From: an uncultured Erythrobacter sp.
Lineage (GTDB): Bacteria > Pseudomonadota > Alphaproteobacteria > Sphingomonadales > Sphingomonadaceae
Direction of reading: 5' to 3'
DNA: 64,000 nucleotides
Assembly: GCA_947503155.1 (NCBI GenBank)
Contig: CANNCL010000002.1
Location: 372,001 to 436,000 of the forward strand
In this document: piece by piece, positions 37,109 to 46,057 of the stretch
How the letters are laid out: each line of letters starts with the position of its first letter
Numbering within the stretch: the stretch's first letter is position 1
The notes under the pieces: generated by a model
What the model was told of the DNA's origin: nothing
The model's database searches: none
The model's input: the letters and a program-made list of their open reading frames with translations, nothing else
Made by a program: the position numbers and the translations under genes

Positions 37109-38066
37109 CCTTGTCTTTGCCGCTTTGCTTGCGGTTTTGCTGCCGCTGTCGCTGCTCGCTGGGCGTGTGTGGATTGACCCGGCGAATATCGAAGATTTCG
37201 GGCCGAATGCGGCGCTAATCCTGATGGAACTGCGCTTGCCGCGCGCGGTTCTTGCCATTGTGGTCGGCGCGGGATTGGGCGCGGCGGGGGCGGCGATGCA
37301 GGGATATTTGCGCAATCCGCTCGCCGATCCGGGCCTGTTCGGCATTGCCCCGATGGCGGCTTTGGGTGCGGTGGCGAGTTTCTGGTTTGGGATGACATGG
37401 AGCCTGCCGGTCTTCGCGCTTGCGGGTGCGGGATTGGCGATGGCTCTGCTCGCGCTGATCGCGGGACGCACATCGTCCGGTGCGGGCGGAGGTTTGGCGC
37501 TGTTCACGCTCGCAGGTTTGATGATCGCTAGTCTTGCGGGCGCGCTCACCGCGCTTGCAATCACGATGGCGCCCAATGCGTTTGCGCTCAGCCAGATTGT
37601 CCTGTGGCTTAACGGCGCCCTGACGGATCGTTCGTGGAACGAGGTGTGGATTGCCGCACCGCTTACTTTTGCCGGGATCGCGGTCCTGCTCGCCGCTGCG
37701 CGTTCTTTGGACGCGCTGACATTGGGCGAAGACGCCGCGCGCAGCATGGGCATTAATCCCCGGCGCTTGCTGTTCTTGTTGGTGGTGGGTGTTGGGCTGA
37801 GCGTGGGCGCGGGGGTCGCGGTTGCCGGGATTATCGGTTTTGTCGGCCTGATCGTTCCGCATCTCGTGCGCCCGCTCACGAACCGTATGCCTTCCTCTTT
37901 GATCGTGCCAAGCGCGCTTGCCGGCGCGTGCCTTGTACTGGCGGCGGACAGCGCGGTGCGGGTCTTGCCATTGGTGACTGAATTGCGGCTGGGGATTGCG
38001 TTGTCGCTGATCGGGGCGCCGTTCTTCCTATGGCTGCTGATCCGGATGAGGAGGGGGCAGCTATGA
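37095..38066 (+). CDS. FecCD/BtuC-family ABC permease
   Basis: The 323-residue inner-membrane protein has about nine to ten hydrophobic segments and the FecCD signature ELRLPRAVLAIVVGAGLGAA followed by GAAMQGYLRNPLADPGLFGI. The cytoplasmic coupling motif GEDAARSMGINPRR is visible near residue 215, and GIIGFVGLIVPHLVRPL near the C-terminus. It overlaps the binding-protein gene by 14 bases and the ATPase gene by 4 (ATGA), so the three are translationally coupled. Confidence 0.93.
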   Translation: MMRASLVFAALLAVLLPLSLLAGRVWIDPANIEDFGPNAALILMELRLPRAVLAIVVGAGLGAAGAAMQGYLRNPLADPGLFGIAPMAALGAVASFWFGMTWSLPVFALAGAGLAMALLALIAGRTSSGAGGGLALFTLAGLMIASLAGALTALAITMAPNAFALSQIVLWLNGALTDRSWNEVWIAAPLTFAGIAVLLAAARSLDALTLGEDAARSMGINPRRLLFLLVVGVGLSVGAGVAVAGIIGFVGLIVPHLVRPLTNRMPSSLIVPSALAGACLVLAADSAVRVLPLVTELRLGIALSLIGAPFFLWLLIRMRRGQL

Positions 38067-38854
38067 CGCTTGCGGTCAATGCTCTCACCCTCAATCGGGG
38101 GAATGCCGCCGTGCTGCGCGGCGTCAGCGCTGATCTTGAGCCGGGTCAGATTACCGCGATTGTCGGTCCGAACGGCGCGGGTAAATCGAGCCTATTGATG
38201 GCGCTTGCCGGATTGCTGGAGCCGGAAACAGGCACAGTGACGTTAGACGGCAGGAACATTGCCGATATCCCGCTAAGGGCGCGAGCGCGGGCCATCGGGT
38301 ATCTGCCGCAAGGGGCCGATATCGCGTGGGACGTCGCGGTAGAAGCATTGGCCGCGCTGGGCCGTATGCCGCATGGCGATGCCCGCCGCGAACCGGTTGA
38401 TGCTGCCATCGCTGCGCTTGATCTAGACGCTTTGCGCCGCCGCCCTGTCAGCCAGCTTTCAGGCGGAGAGCGCGCGCGGGTTTTGTTGGCGCGGGTGCTG
38501 GCGGGGGAGCCGCGCTGGATTCTTGCCGATGAACCGCTCGCCGCGCTGGACCTTGCGCATCAGGTGAATTTGGCCGGACACTTAAAGGCTTGCGCGGATG
38601 CCGGGACTGGCGTGGTGATTGTCCTGCATGATCTGGCGCTGGCGATGAATTATGCGGACCGCGTGATTGTGCTTGATGCCGGAAAATTATCCGCCGATGC
38701 CCCGCCGGATCAGGCGCTATCCTCTGAGAATATTGAGCGGGTTTGGGGCGTCAAAACGCGGTGGGCAACGCTTCTGCCGGAGCCAGAGGGAATGAAGGCT
38801 GATTCGAAACGTAATCCGGGCCAGCAAGCGCTCGTCACGTTTGGGCCGGTTTGA
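38063..38854 (+). CDS. ABC transporter ATP-binding protein (BtuD/FecE-like)
   Basis: The 263-residue ATPase starts at 38063 (MTLAVNALTLNRGNAAVLRG), overlapping the permease by 4 bases. It has Walker A GPNGAGKSSLL (about 35-45), a Q-loop GYLPQGADIAWD, signature LSGGERARVLLAR, Walker B WILADEPLAALD and the H-loop VIVLHDLALAMNYADR. It energises the FecCD-type importer encoded just upstream. No further transporter gene follows; a 291-base gap separates it from the next gene. Confidence 0.95.
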   Translation: MTLAVNALTLNRGNAAVLRGVSADLEPGQITAIVGPNGAGKSSLLMALAGLLEPETGTVTLDGRNIADIPLRARARAIGYLPQGADIAWDVAVEALAALGRMPHGDARREPVDAAIAALDLDALRRRPVSQLSGGERARVLLARVLAGEPRWILADEPLAALDLAHQVNLAGHLKACADAGTGVVIVLHDLALAMNYADRVIVLDAGKLSADAPPDQALSSENIERVWGVKTRWATLLPEPEGMKADSKRNPGQQALVTFGPV

Positions 38855-39145
38855 CGGTGCAAGTCAGCGCGGCCCTACGCGCCGCCCGCAAGCCGACCCG
38901 GTGCGGCGGGTTAGGGTTTCGCCGCGAACTCTCGTAGAATTCTTCTGAGGCCCGATGGTGCGACCCGAAGGGCGAGAAGCAGAAGACTTGCCAAGAGAGG
39001 ACCTGTATCGCCCGAAACCCGTAATCATGCGCCTTCATATTTTCTGTAGCCCCATGTGAGGCTTGTAAACCCCGCAATTGCGCCATTTTGGCGGTAAAAT
39101 GCGATTGCACTAGTATGGATAAAGCGGGCGGAGTACGTAATTTTA
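38855..39145. other. Non-coding gap after the ABC operon
   Basis: About 290 bases without a supported gene. The first 60 bases are GC-rich; the last 60 are AT-richer and hold the candidate promoter listed at 39088. Two small dyads, CGCAATTGCG (39074-39083) and CGCCATTTTGGCG (39081-39093), lie just before it. No clear terminator for the ABC operon was found. Confidence 0.4.
39088..39116 (+). promoter_or_regulatory. Candidate sigma-70 type promoter before the gene at 39146
   Basis: TTGGCG (39088-39093) and TAGTAT (39111-39116) are separated by 17 bases and lie 30 bases before the ATG at 39146. Each box differs from consensus at two positions, so this is a plausible but unproven promoter. Confidence 0.3.
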
Positions 39146-40150
39146 ATGTCTGATTTTCCTACAAACACCGCTGAAATCCTCGCTGATGCGCGTTGGTTGC
39201 CGCATGGATTTGACGCCGCGCAAAATGCGATCTCTTTCATCCGCATCGAACGCAGCCGTTTGGCCGAAACTGCATTCCTCGCGGATGCTGTGCCTGTCGC
39301 TGGCGTTCAGCCAGTCGCTGTTCCGATAGGCGCAATCATGCGTGTTTCGGATATTCCCAGCGCACCCATGCATTTCATCTTTCACACCGCATTTTGCCGT
39401 TCCACATTGCTGGCGCGCGCATTGGAGCAGCCGGGCGTGTCCGCAGGATTGAGCGAACCGGGCATTTTGGCGCGGATCGGCGGGGCGGGGCCAGATGTCC
39501 TGCCAGCCGTCTCGCGGCTTTTGGCACGGCCTTGGGGGGCGGGCGAAACCAACTTCGTCAAACCCAGCAATCACACCAATGCCCTGATCCCGGCCTTGAT
39601 GGAGGCGAACCCGGCGTCGAACGCAGTGCTAATGACCAACCCCCTGCCATCATTCTTGGCAGCCATCATTCGCAAAGGAATGATGGGCAGGCGCTGGGCA
39701 CGGCAATTATATTTGGAGGTCATGGCCTATGCCGGGATGGATATTGGCATGGATGCGCGCGAACAGTTTGCGATGACCGATTTGCAGGCGGCGGGGCTGG
39801 CGTGGTTTCTCAATCAACGGTTTTTTGACGCGCTTGCCCGCAAATATCCCGGTAGAATGCGGGTGCTGGACGGCGACGCATTCGGGCGCGAACCGGCGGC
39901 GGTGTTGGCGGCTGTGGGCGCATTTACCGGCGCGGCGATTGATGCAGAGCGCGCAGCGGCGATAGCCAGCGGACCGGTCTTTACCGCCGATGCAAAAACA
40001 GGCGAAGATTACGCCGCCAAATCAGCCCGCGACGCCGCCGCCACGCAAAGCGCAGTGGTGGAGGATGAGATCGCCAAGGTCGGCGAATGGATTGGCATGA
40101 TTGCCGGGCAGGTGGGGGTTGAAGTGCCGGTGCGGGGGACTTTGATTTGA
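39146..40150 (+). CDS. Sulfotransferase-like P-loop protein, unassigned
   Basis: The 334-residue protein has one informative motif, FHTAFCRSTLLARALEQPG (about residues 77-95), which resembles the 5' phosphosulfate-binding loop of sulfotransferases (T-x-x-R-S-x-T-L/T-L). KPSNHTNALIPAL and SNAVLMTNPLPSFLAAI follow, with a C-terminal half rich in Ala (VLAAVGAFTGAAIDAERAAA). There is no signal peptide. It may be a sulfotransferase-family protein of the kind often found in alphaproteobacteria with unknown acceptors. A family search would be needed to confirm. It is followed after 40 bases by another unknown gene in the same direction. Confidence 0.6.
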   Translation: MSDFPTNTAEILADARWLPHGFDAAQNAISFIRIERSRLAETAFLADAVPVAGVQPVAVPIGAIMRVSDIPSAPMHFIFHTAFCRSTLLARALEQPGVSAGLSEPGILARIGGAGPDVLPAVSRLLARPWGAGETNFVKPSNHTNALIPALMEANPASNAVLMTNPLPSFLAAIIRKGMMGRRWARQLYLEVMAYAGMDIGMDAREQFAMTDLQAAGLAWFLNQRFFDALARKYPGRMRVLDGDAFGREPAAVLAAVGAFTGAAIDAERAAAIASGPVFTADAKTGEDYAAKSARDAAATQSAVVEDEIAKVGEWIGMIAGQVGVEVPVRGTLI

Positions 40151-40190
40151 GCGGTTGCGCTGAGCGGGTTGGGCGAGGATAGTCGCCTGT

Positions 40191-41705
40191 ATGGCTGTTG
40201 AGATTACATCGCGAGAGGAGCTTGAGGCTTGGCTTGAAGATAAGCCGCGTGAATGGGCGCAGGTGATTGCGGCACGTGCAGCGTTTCGCGTGTTGCCAAT
40301 TGCGATTGATCCCGAAGCATATAAAATGCGAGCTATAGATCCGCGAGTGGCTTTGGCGGTTTGTCGGGCAATTTCGGTTTCGCTGGGTGCTGCTAGAATC
40401 CCATCGAATGGCTTTGCTTCTGACGCTGCCGCCAATGCTTCTGGCAACGCTGAGTATGTCTTCCGATATGCCCAAGCCACCGCTGATTACGCCAATAGCC
40501 CAGGCGACGCCTCCGCAGCGATCTCCGCATTCTGGTCCGTGGTATCCGCTTCAAGCACTGGTCACACCAAAGCCAACGCCGATACCATCGCCGCCCAGGC
40601 CGTGTCTTTGGCTGCCGAAGCAACTGACGCCGCTGCAATCTGGGGAAGTAGCTCGACTGACTTGAATGCTCTCGAAAGCGGCATCAACATCACCGAACTT
40701 CTCAATCAACCGGTCTGGGGCGAACGACCCGACTGGTTCGTTAAAAATTGGGGTAACGTCGTTCGGTGGATGTCGCGCAAAGTTGATGGCTTCGAAATCT
40801 GGCGGGAGTGGTATTACGGTCGCCTTGAAGGACTGCCACATGCTTTCGCCGATTTCGACGACCAAGCTGACACCGCATTCTGCAAGCAAATCCTCAAATA
40901 CGACGACGATTGGTGGTCCCGCCCACCCGCGGAAGTCAATGCCGACATAACCGCTCTTGTTGACGGTCTTCGCAATATTGAACCACCGAGCGAAGGGGAA
41001 CTTGAACAAAACTCCCGAGCGATCACTTTTCGGCCTACCGCGAACGGTCAGGTTGGGCTGAACAAGCAGGCCGATCCCCACAAGCTCGACACAAGCGACG
41101 ATGCGGCGCTGCGCCATGCCGAGGCGTTGGCAGAAGCCAACTCGGCGCTAGTGGCGTCAGCTTTGGGCGCAACTCAGGCCTTGGATGTGGCCAAGCCACT
41201 GGAGAATTACATCGAGGCGTTGGGCAATAGGCTTAACGGCACAATTCCAAGCTTGCTTGTCGCTCGCGGGGAAAAGCTGCGGCGTTTGATCGCGAGCAGA
41301 GATAATCCATCCAGTTCCGCCATTCCTTTCTCTGAAAATCAGGAAGGGGCGCTTCAAGACTGGATGGTCGCACACAACCTTTTGATTGGGTCGGACCCCT
41401 ATCTTGCGGACATTGAACACATGGCACGAGGGCCGGATGCGCCAGTCGTGGTTTTAGACTTGGAAGCATTGAAGCAGGTTATTCAGTCAGCAACAGAGGC
41501 CGGAATACCAACAGTAGAAGCTGCAGAAGCGCTTGAAGACAGCGCTGCCAATATACCCGAGAATGCGCTGGAAGGTGATCGCCGCGCCGTGCAGGCGACT
41601 GAGGCAGTAAAGAATTTCATTCGCGGTGTCGGATCCTCGATAAAGGCACACGGATGGAAAATGGCAATTGGGGCAGGCGGTACGGGATATGCTGGTGCGC
41701 TCTGA
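40191..41705 (+). CDS. Large protein of unknown function, apparently cut by an in-frame TGA
   Basis: The 504-residue product starts MAVEITSREELEAWLEDKPR (a helix-like opening, then EWAQVIAARAAFRVLPIAID). The middle is Ala-rich and helical (DAAANASGNAEYVFRYAQAT, AVSLAAEATDAAAIWGSSS), with a Trp-rich stretch near residues 175-250. The C-terminal part holds ALQDWMVAHNLLIGSDPYLA and a final glycine-rich hydrophobic stretch MAIGAGGTGYAGAL. No domain is recognised and there is no signal peptide. The TGA at 41703 is followed in frame by 30 sense codons (VQRNIEWLRELFINEPSILN and ten more) before TAG at 41796. This suggests that a Trp codon changed to TGA, or that readthrough occurs. Codon use is less GC-rich than in its neighbours, a hint of transfer. 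Confidence 0.65.
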   Translation: MAVEITSREELEAWLEDKPREWAQVIAARAAFRVLPIAIDPEAYKMRAIDPRVALAVCRAISVSLGAARIPSNGFASDAAANASGNAEYVFRYAQATADYANSPGDASAAISAFWSVVSASSTGHTKANADTIAAQAVSLAAEATDAAAIWGSSSTDLNALESGINITELLNQPVWGERPDWFVKNWGNVVRWMSRKVDGFEIWREWYYGRLEGLPHAFADFDDQADTAFCKQILKYDDDWWSRPPAEVNADITALVDGLRNIEPPSEGELEQNSRAITFRPTANGQVGLNKQADPHKLDTSDDAALRHAEALAEANSALVASALGATQALDVAKPLENYIEALGNRLNGTIPSLLVARGEKLRRLIASRDNPSSSAIPFSENQEGALQDWMVAHNLLIGSDPYLADIEHMARGPDAPVVVLDLEALKQVIQSATEAGIPTVEAAEALEDSAANIPENALEGDRRAVQATEAVKNFIRGVGSSIKAHGWKMAIGAGGTGYAGAL

Positions 41706-41798
41706 GTCCAAAGAAACATCGAATGGTTGAGAGAACTGTTTATTAATGAACCCAGCATTCTGAATATTCTCGAAAAGATTGCTGTGTTGCCGCTTTAG
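41706..41798 (+). pseudogene. In-frame continuation after the TGA of the gene at 40191
   Basis: In the same frame as the upstream gene, 30 sense codons follow the TGA and end in TAG at 41796-41798. They encode an amphipathic, protein-like tail (NIEWLRELFINEPSILNILE, ending IAVLPL). If the TGA were TGG the join would read AGALWVQRNIEWL, a smooth extension of the hydrophobic segment. I read it as the natural C-terminus of an interrupted gene. A genuine end at 41705 with a chance open frame is possible. Confidence 0.45.
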
Positions 41799-41897
41799 GC
41801 AGGCACAAACCACGTTCCCACACGTTGCAATCCAGCCCCGCGCCAACCATTTCGTGGACACACGACGCCGTGCCCGTCGGCATCCCTTGACACAATC

Positions 41898-41912
41898 GAA
41901 CATTACCGGAAC
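41898..41912. promoter_or_regulatory. Candidate LexA (SOS) box before uvrA
   Basis: GAAC-N7-GAAC (41898-41901 and 41909-41912), which is GTTC-N7-GTTC on the other strand, is the direct-repeat LexA box described for alphaproteobacteria. It ends 11 bases before the uvrA ATG and overlaps a possible promoter whose -35 box is TTGACA at 41887-41892. uvrA is a usual SOS gene, so LexA control is expected. Confidence 0.75.
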
Positions 41913-41923
41913 AAACCCGCCGC

Positions 41924-44827
41924 ATGAGCCTTACCAAAATTTCCGTTCGTGGTGCCCGTGAGAACAATCTCAAGGGTATCGATATTGATCTGCCGCGCGA
42001 TAGCTTGATCGTTGTTACCGGCCTGTCGGGCTCTGGCAAATCCAGCCTCGCGTTTGATACGATCTATGCGGAGGGGCAGCGGCGTTATGTTGAAAGCCTG
42101 TCCGCCTATGCGCGCCAGTTTCTGGAGATGATGCAAAAGCCGGATGTGGAACATATTGACGGGCTGTCCCCGGCGATTTCCATCGAGCAAAAAACCACCA
42201 GCCGCAATCCGCGCTCCACCGTCGCGACGGTCACGGAAATTTACGATTACATGCGGCTATTATGGGCGCGGGTGGGCGTGCCATATTCGCCAGCGACGGG
42301 TAAGCCGATCAGCGCGCAAACCGTGTCGCAAATGGTCGACCGGGTGATGGAATTGCCAGAGGGGACGCGGCTCTATCTGCTCGCGCCGGTCGTGCGCGGG
42401 CGCAAGGGCGAATATCGCAAGGAACTGGCCGAGTGGCAAAAGGCGGGCTTTACCCGCGTGCGGATCGACGGCGAGATGTATGGGATCGAAGAGGCCCCGG
42501 CGCTCGATAAGAAATTCAAGCACGACATTGAGGTGGTGGTCGACCGGCTCGCGGTGAAAGCGGGCGGCGATATGGCGACGCGGCTTGCGGATTCATTTGA
42601 GACATCGCTGAAGCTGGCGGACGGGCTAACCTATGTGGACCTTGCCGATGGCACGGTGCCGGGACGCGAGGATGAGGGCGCCAGTGGAGGCGCGATGAAG
42701 GGGGCAGGGCTGCCCGCCAATCGCATTGTGTTTTCCGAGAAATTTGCGTGCCCGGTGAGCGGTTTTACGATTGAGGAAATCGAGCCGCGTCTGTTCTCGT
42801 TCAACTCGCCGCAGGGTGCATGTCCGACATGTGACGGGATCGGCGAGAAACAGTTGTTTGATGAACAATTGGTGGTGCCGAATGAAGGGCTGACGCTGAA
42901 GCAGGGCGCGATTGCGCCTTGGGCGAAATCCAACCCGCCATCGCCCTATTATATGCAGGTGCTGACGTCGCTTGCGAAGGCGTATGATTTCACGATCACT
43001 ACGCCGTGGCGCGATCTGGAGCCGGATCAGCGGATGATCATCCTGCACGGCACGGGCGGAATGCCGGTTGCGCTGACATTCAAAGACGGGCGCAAGCAAT
43101 ACACTGTGAACAAAGCGTTTGAGGGCGTCATCGGCAATCTCAACCGCCGCATGATGCAAACCGAAAGCGCGTGGATGCAGGAGGAGCTGGGCAAGTTCCA
43201 AACCGCGCAGCCATGCGAGACTTGCGGCGGCAAGCGGCTTAACGAGAAATCATTGGCGGTGAAGGTTGCAGGCACGGATATTGCGGTGCCGGTGACGATG
43301 AGTGTGTCGGATGCGAAAGAGTGGTTCCTGGCGCTGGATGATAAGCTGACGGGCACGCAATCACAGATCGCCAAGGCCATCCTGAAAGAGATCAATGAGC
43401 GGCTGGGCTTCCTCGACAATGTCGGGCTGGATTATCTGAATTTGGACCGGACCAGCGGCACGCTTTCCGGAGGGGAAAGCCAGCGGATCAGGCTCGCCTC
43501 ACAAATCGGCAGCGGGCTTTCGGGCGTGCTCTATGTGCTCGATGAACCGTCGATCGGCCTGCACCAGCGCGACAATGACCGACTGCTTGAAACGCTCAAG
43601 CGCCTGCGCGATCTGGGCAACACTGTGATCGTGGTCGAACATGATGAGGATGCCATTCGCCAAGCGGATCATATCGTCGATATCGGCCCCGGCGCGGGTG
43701 TGCGCGGCGGCGAAGTGGTGGCGCAGGGCACGCTCAAACAGATTATGAAGGCCAAGAAATCGCTCACGGCAGATTACCTCACCGGGCGGCGCAAGATCGA
43801 CGTTCCAGCGGTCCGCCGCAAAGGCAATGGCCACAAACTGACGGTGAAAGGCGCGCAGGCGAACAACCTCAAAGATGTCAGCGCCTCCATCCCGCTGGGC
43901 ACGTTCACATGCATCACCGGGGTTTCCGGGTCGGGCAAATCGTCCTTCACCATCGACACGCTCTACGCTTCTGCCGCCCGTGTTTTGAACGGGGCGCGGA
44001 TTATTGCGGGCAAGCATGACGCGGTCGAAGGGCTGGAATATTGCGACAAGGTCATCGAGATCGACCAATCGCCCATCGGCCGCACCCCGCGATCCAACCC
44101 CGCGACCTATACCGGCGCCTTCACCCAAATCCGCGATTGGTTCGCCGGCCTGCCCGAAAGCAAGGCGCGCGGATACAAGCCGGGCCGCTTCTCCTTCAAC
44201 GTCAAAGGGGGGCGCTGCGAACAATGCACCGGCGACGGGCTGATCAAGATCGAGATGCACTTCCTCCCCGACGTCTATGTCACGTGCGAGGAATGCGGCG
44301 GCAAACGCTACAACCGCGAAACGCTGGAGGTGAAGTTCAAAGGGTTCTCCATCGCTGACGTGCTGGATATGACGGTGGAGGATGCGGAAGGCTTCTTCAA
44401 AGCCGTGCCCCCAATCCGCGACAAAATGCGGATGTTGAACGAAGTCGGCCTCGGCTACGTCAAGGTCGGCCAGCAAGCCACAACCCTGTCCGGCGGCGAA
44501 GCGCAGCGGGTGAAATTGGCCAAGGAATTGTCCAAACGATCAACCGGCCAGACGCTGTATATCTTGGACGAGCCGACCACCGGTTTGCATTTCGAAGACG
44601 TGCGCAAACTGCTCGAAGTGCTGCACCGGCTGGTGGAGCAGGGCAATTCCGTGGTGGTGATCGAGCACAATTTGGACGTGATCAAGACCGCCGATTGGGT
44701 GCTGGACCTTGGCCCTGAGGGCGGCGTGCGCGGGGGCGAGATTGTGGCGCAGGGTACGCCGGAGCAGGTGGCGCAGGAGGAGCGGAGCTTTACTGGCGGC
44801 TATCTGAAAGACATGCTGTTGAAGTAG
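41924..44827 (+). CDS. uvrA: Excinuclease ABC subunit A
   Basis: The 967-residue DNA damage recognition ATPase of nucleotide excision repair. It has two ABC modules: Walker [14 protein letters not shown] (about 31-43) with signature [14 protein letters not shown], and Walker [14 protein letters not shown] with signature [15 protein letters not shown]. The C-terminal zinc finger is C-E-Q-C with 19 residues to C-E-E-C ([13 protein letters not shown], then [11 protein letters not shown]). An N-terminal [10 protein letters not shown] and [10 protein letters not shown] form the other zinc site. A candidate LexA box lies just upstream. Length is typical, and no partner gene is adjacent. Confidence 0.98.
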   Translation: MSLTKISVRGARENNLKGIDIDLPRDSLIVVTGLSGSGKSSLAFDTIYAEGQRRYVESLSAYARQFLEMMQKPDVEHIDGLSPAISIEQKTTSRNPRSTVATVTEIYDYMRLLWARVGVPYSPATGKPISAQTVSQMVDRVMELPEGTRLYLLAPVVRGRKGEYRKELAEWQKAGFTRVRIDGEMYGIEEAPALDKKFKHDIEVVVDRLAVKAGGDMATRLADSFETSLKLADGLTYVDLADGTVPGREDEGASGGAMKGAGLPANRIVFSEKFACPVSGFTIEEIEPRLFSFNSPQGACPTCDGIGEKQLFDEQLVVPNEGLTLKQGAIAPWAKSNPPSPYYMQVLTSLAKAYDFTITTPWRDLEPDQRMIILHGTGGMPVALTFKDGRKQYTVNKAFEGVIGNLNRRMMQTESAWMQEELGKFQTAQPCETCGGKRLNEKSLAVKVAGTDIAVPVTMSVSDAKEWFLALDDKLTGTQSQIAKAILKEINERLGFLDNVGLDYLNLDRTSGTLSGGESQRIRLASQIGSGLSGVLYVLDEPSIGLHQRDNDRLLETLKRLRDLGNTVIVVEHDEDAIRQADHIVDIGPGAGVRGGEVVAQGTLKQIMKAKKSLTADYLTGRRKIDVPAVRRKGNGHKLTVKGAQANNLKDVSASIPLGTFTCITGVSGSGKSSFTIDTLYASAARVLNGARIIAGKHDAVEGLEYCDKVIEIDQSPIGRTPRSNPATYTGAFTQIRDWFAGLPESKARGYKPGRFSFNVKGGRCEQCTGDGLIKIEMHFLPDVYVTCEECGGKRYNRETLEVKFKGFSIADVLDMTVEDAEGFFKAVPPIRDKMRMLNEVGLGYVKVGQQATTLSGGEAQRVKLAKELSKRSTGQTLYILDEPTTGLHFEDVRKLLEVLHRLVEQGNSVVVIEHNLDVIKTADWVLDLGPEGGVRGGEIVAQGTPEQVAQEERSFTGGYLKDMLLK

Positions 44828-45491
44828 CGCGGCATTGTTAGCTTGGTGGCGGAGCTCGGTCGCGTAGCGACCGCAAGGACCAAGAGGTGAGGGAGTTTTT
44901 GTTTGCGCACCCCATCCGGGGCGCGATGTCCTCGCGCCTGACGGCGCTGCGGGCGGGCGGGAGTCTTTGCTTTGCGCACCCCATCCGGGGTGCGATTTCC
45001 TCGGCCCTGCCGGGCCTGCGGGCGCCCGGTCGGGCTTGCGGTCAGCTTCGCTGACCGAGCTCCGCGTTTCTTTTTGCGCACGCCATCCGGCGTGCGATAT
45101 CCTCGGCCCTGCCGGGCCTGCGGACGCCCGGTCGGGCTTGCGGTCGCTTCGCGACCGAGCTCCGCCGCCCAACCTCTCGGTTTGCGCCGGTATCAAGACA
45201 CTACCGTAGCGTTTAGCCTCGGACCCGAAAGGGTCCGCAAGGCCGACCGGCCGCCCGCAGGTGCCCCGTAGCGTAAGCGGAGGGAACAGCACCGAGGATG
45301 CACCCCCGGATGGGGGTGCGTAACACAAAGACTCCCGCGCGGACGCATGCGCTAACGCAACTGCTTGGGTCCTCTCTCGGCACCCACCGCCTTTGCTTCG
45401 GTCCCGACCAACCCCCAATTTTCCTACACGCCCGCAATCCTATATCTGGACCGCTCCCAAAATTCCCCAAAGCCCTCGGAGCGCCTCTTAC
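44828..45491. other. Non-coding gap after uvrA
   Basis: This 664-base gap holds the hairpin repeat cluster listed separately and a last 170 bases with no feature I can name. Several long open frames cross it on both strands. They follow the periodic repeats, have skewed composition (Arg/Pro/Gly-rich) and no family signature, so I treat them as artefacts. Confidence 0.6.
44848..45322. repeat. Cluster of hairpin repeats with compensatory stem changes
   Basis: Three direct units begin at 44905, 44974 and 45076; the last two are about 90 bases each and spaced 102. Each opens with a stem around ATCC (CGCACCCC-ATCC-GGGGTGCG at 44975-44994) and, in units 2 and 3, closes with a TTC-loop hairpin (GGTCAGCTTCGCTGACC; GGTCGCTTCGCGACC). 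An inverted partial copy lies at 44848-44877, matching 45137-45166 in 29 of 30 bases. An inverted, more divergent unit spans about 45218-45322. Stems change in pairs: CACCCC/GGGGTG in unit 2 is CACGCC/GGCGTG in unit 3, and the end stem becomes GGACCCGAAAGGGTCC in the inverted unit. It fills the gap after uvrA. Confidence 0.8.
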
Positions 45492-45995
45492 ATGACCGCC
45501 AATCTCCCCGTCACCATCGACCAATCTGTCCCCGTGCCTCAGCAATTTGACCGCGAGATGCAGGCGACGTTCCTCGATGCTTTGTCGTCTTGGGGCAATG
45601 TGCGCAGTGCGGCGCGGCGGGCGGGGATATCGCGCTCTACGGCGTATCGTATGCGGCGGGCGTGTCCGCGATTTCGGACATTGTGGGATGGGGCGCTGCT
45701 GATCGCGCGGCCTCAGGTGGAGGAGGTTTTGGCCGACCGCGCGCTGAACGGGGTGAAGGAAACGGTCTTTTATCACGGCGAAGAAGTCGCGACCCGCACG
45801 CGGTTCGACAGCCGGTTATTGCTGGCGCATTTGGGGCGGCTCGACCGGCTGTTAAAGAACCGCGATGCGCGCGATGCGACCTATGGGTTTGAATATGGGC
45901 TGGACGATCTGCTCGATGAGCCGGAGATCGAATTTGTCGGCAATCGCAGTGTTTGCCGTGATGACGATGATGACGATGATGAGGGGGTAATTTAG
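45492..45995 (+). CDS. HTH-domain protein with poly-aspartate tail
   Basis: Start at 45492 (MTANLPVTIDQSVPVPQQFD) gives 167 residues; an earlier in-frame ATG at 45393 adds a Pro/Arg-rich leader that is not convincing. A helix-turn-helix of the homeodomain-like type is visible at about 33-58: SWGNVRSAARRAGISRSTAY, then RMRRACPRF. A helical part follows (LLIARPQVEEVLADRALNGV, about 70-89). The end is DDDDDDDEGV, encoded by GAT/GAC repeats. It resembles small DNA-binding proteins, including phage small-terminase-like HTH proteins, but no other phage gene is near. It directly follows the repeat cluster. Confidence 0.75.
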   Translation: MTANLPVTIDQSVPVPQQFDREMQATFLDALSSWGNVRSAARRAGISRSTAYRMRRACPRFRTLWDGALLIARPQVEEVLADRALNGVKETVFYHGEEVATRTRFDSRLLLAHLGRLDRLLKNRDARDATYGFEYGLDDLLDEPEIEFVGNRSVCRDDDDDDDEGVI

Positions 45996-46020
45996 GGGCC
46001 GGTATTTTGCCCCTGGACAG

Positions 46021-46047
46021 TGTGTCAGGTGTGTCAGGTGTGTCAGG
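46021..46047. repeat. Three 9-bp tandem repeats
   Basis: TGTGTCAGG is repeated exactly three times (46021-46029, 46030-46038, 46039-46047) in the 62-base gap between two convergent genes. It is a small minisatellite; a 6-bp stem AGGGGC/GCCCCT at 45994-46014 lies just before it. Confidence 0.9.
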
Positions 46048-46057
46048 GCGCGCGGGG

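Noticed and set aside
44540..45418. Long minus-strand frame across the end of uvrA and the repeat cluster
   Set aside because: Its Arg/Pro/Ser-rich text follows the repeat period and the antisense of uvrA, with no known family.
45393..45491. Upstream extension of the HTH gene to an earlier ATG
   Set aside because: Pro/Arg-rich leader without a ribosome site; the ATG at 45492 fits better.
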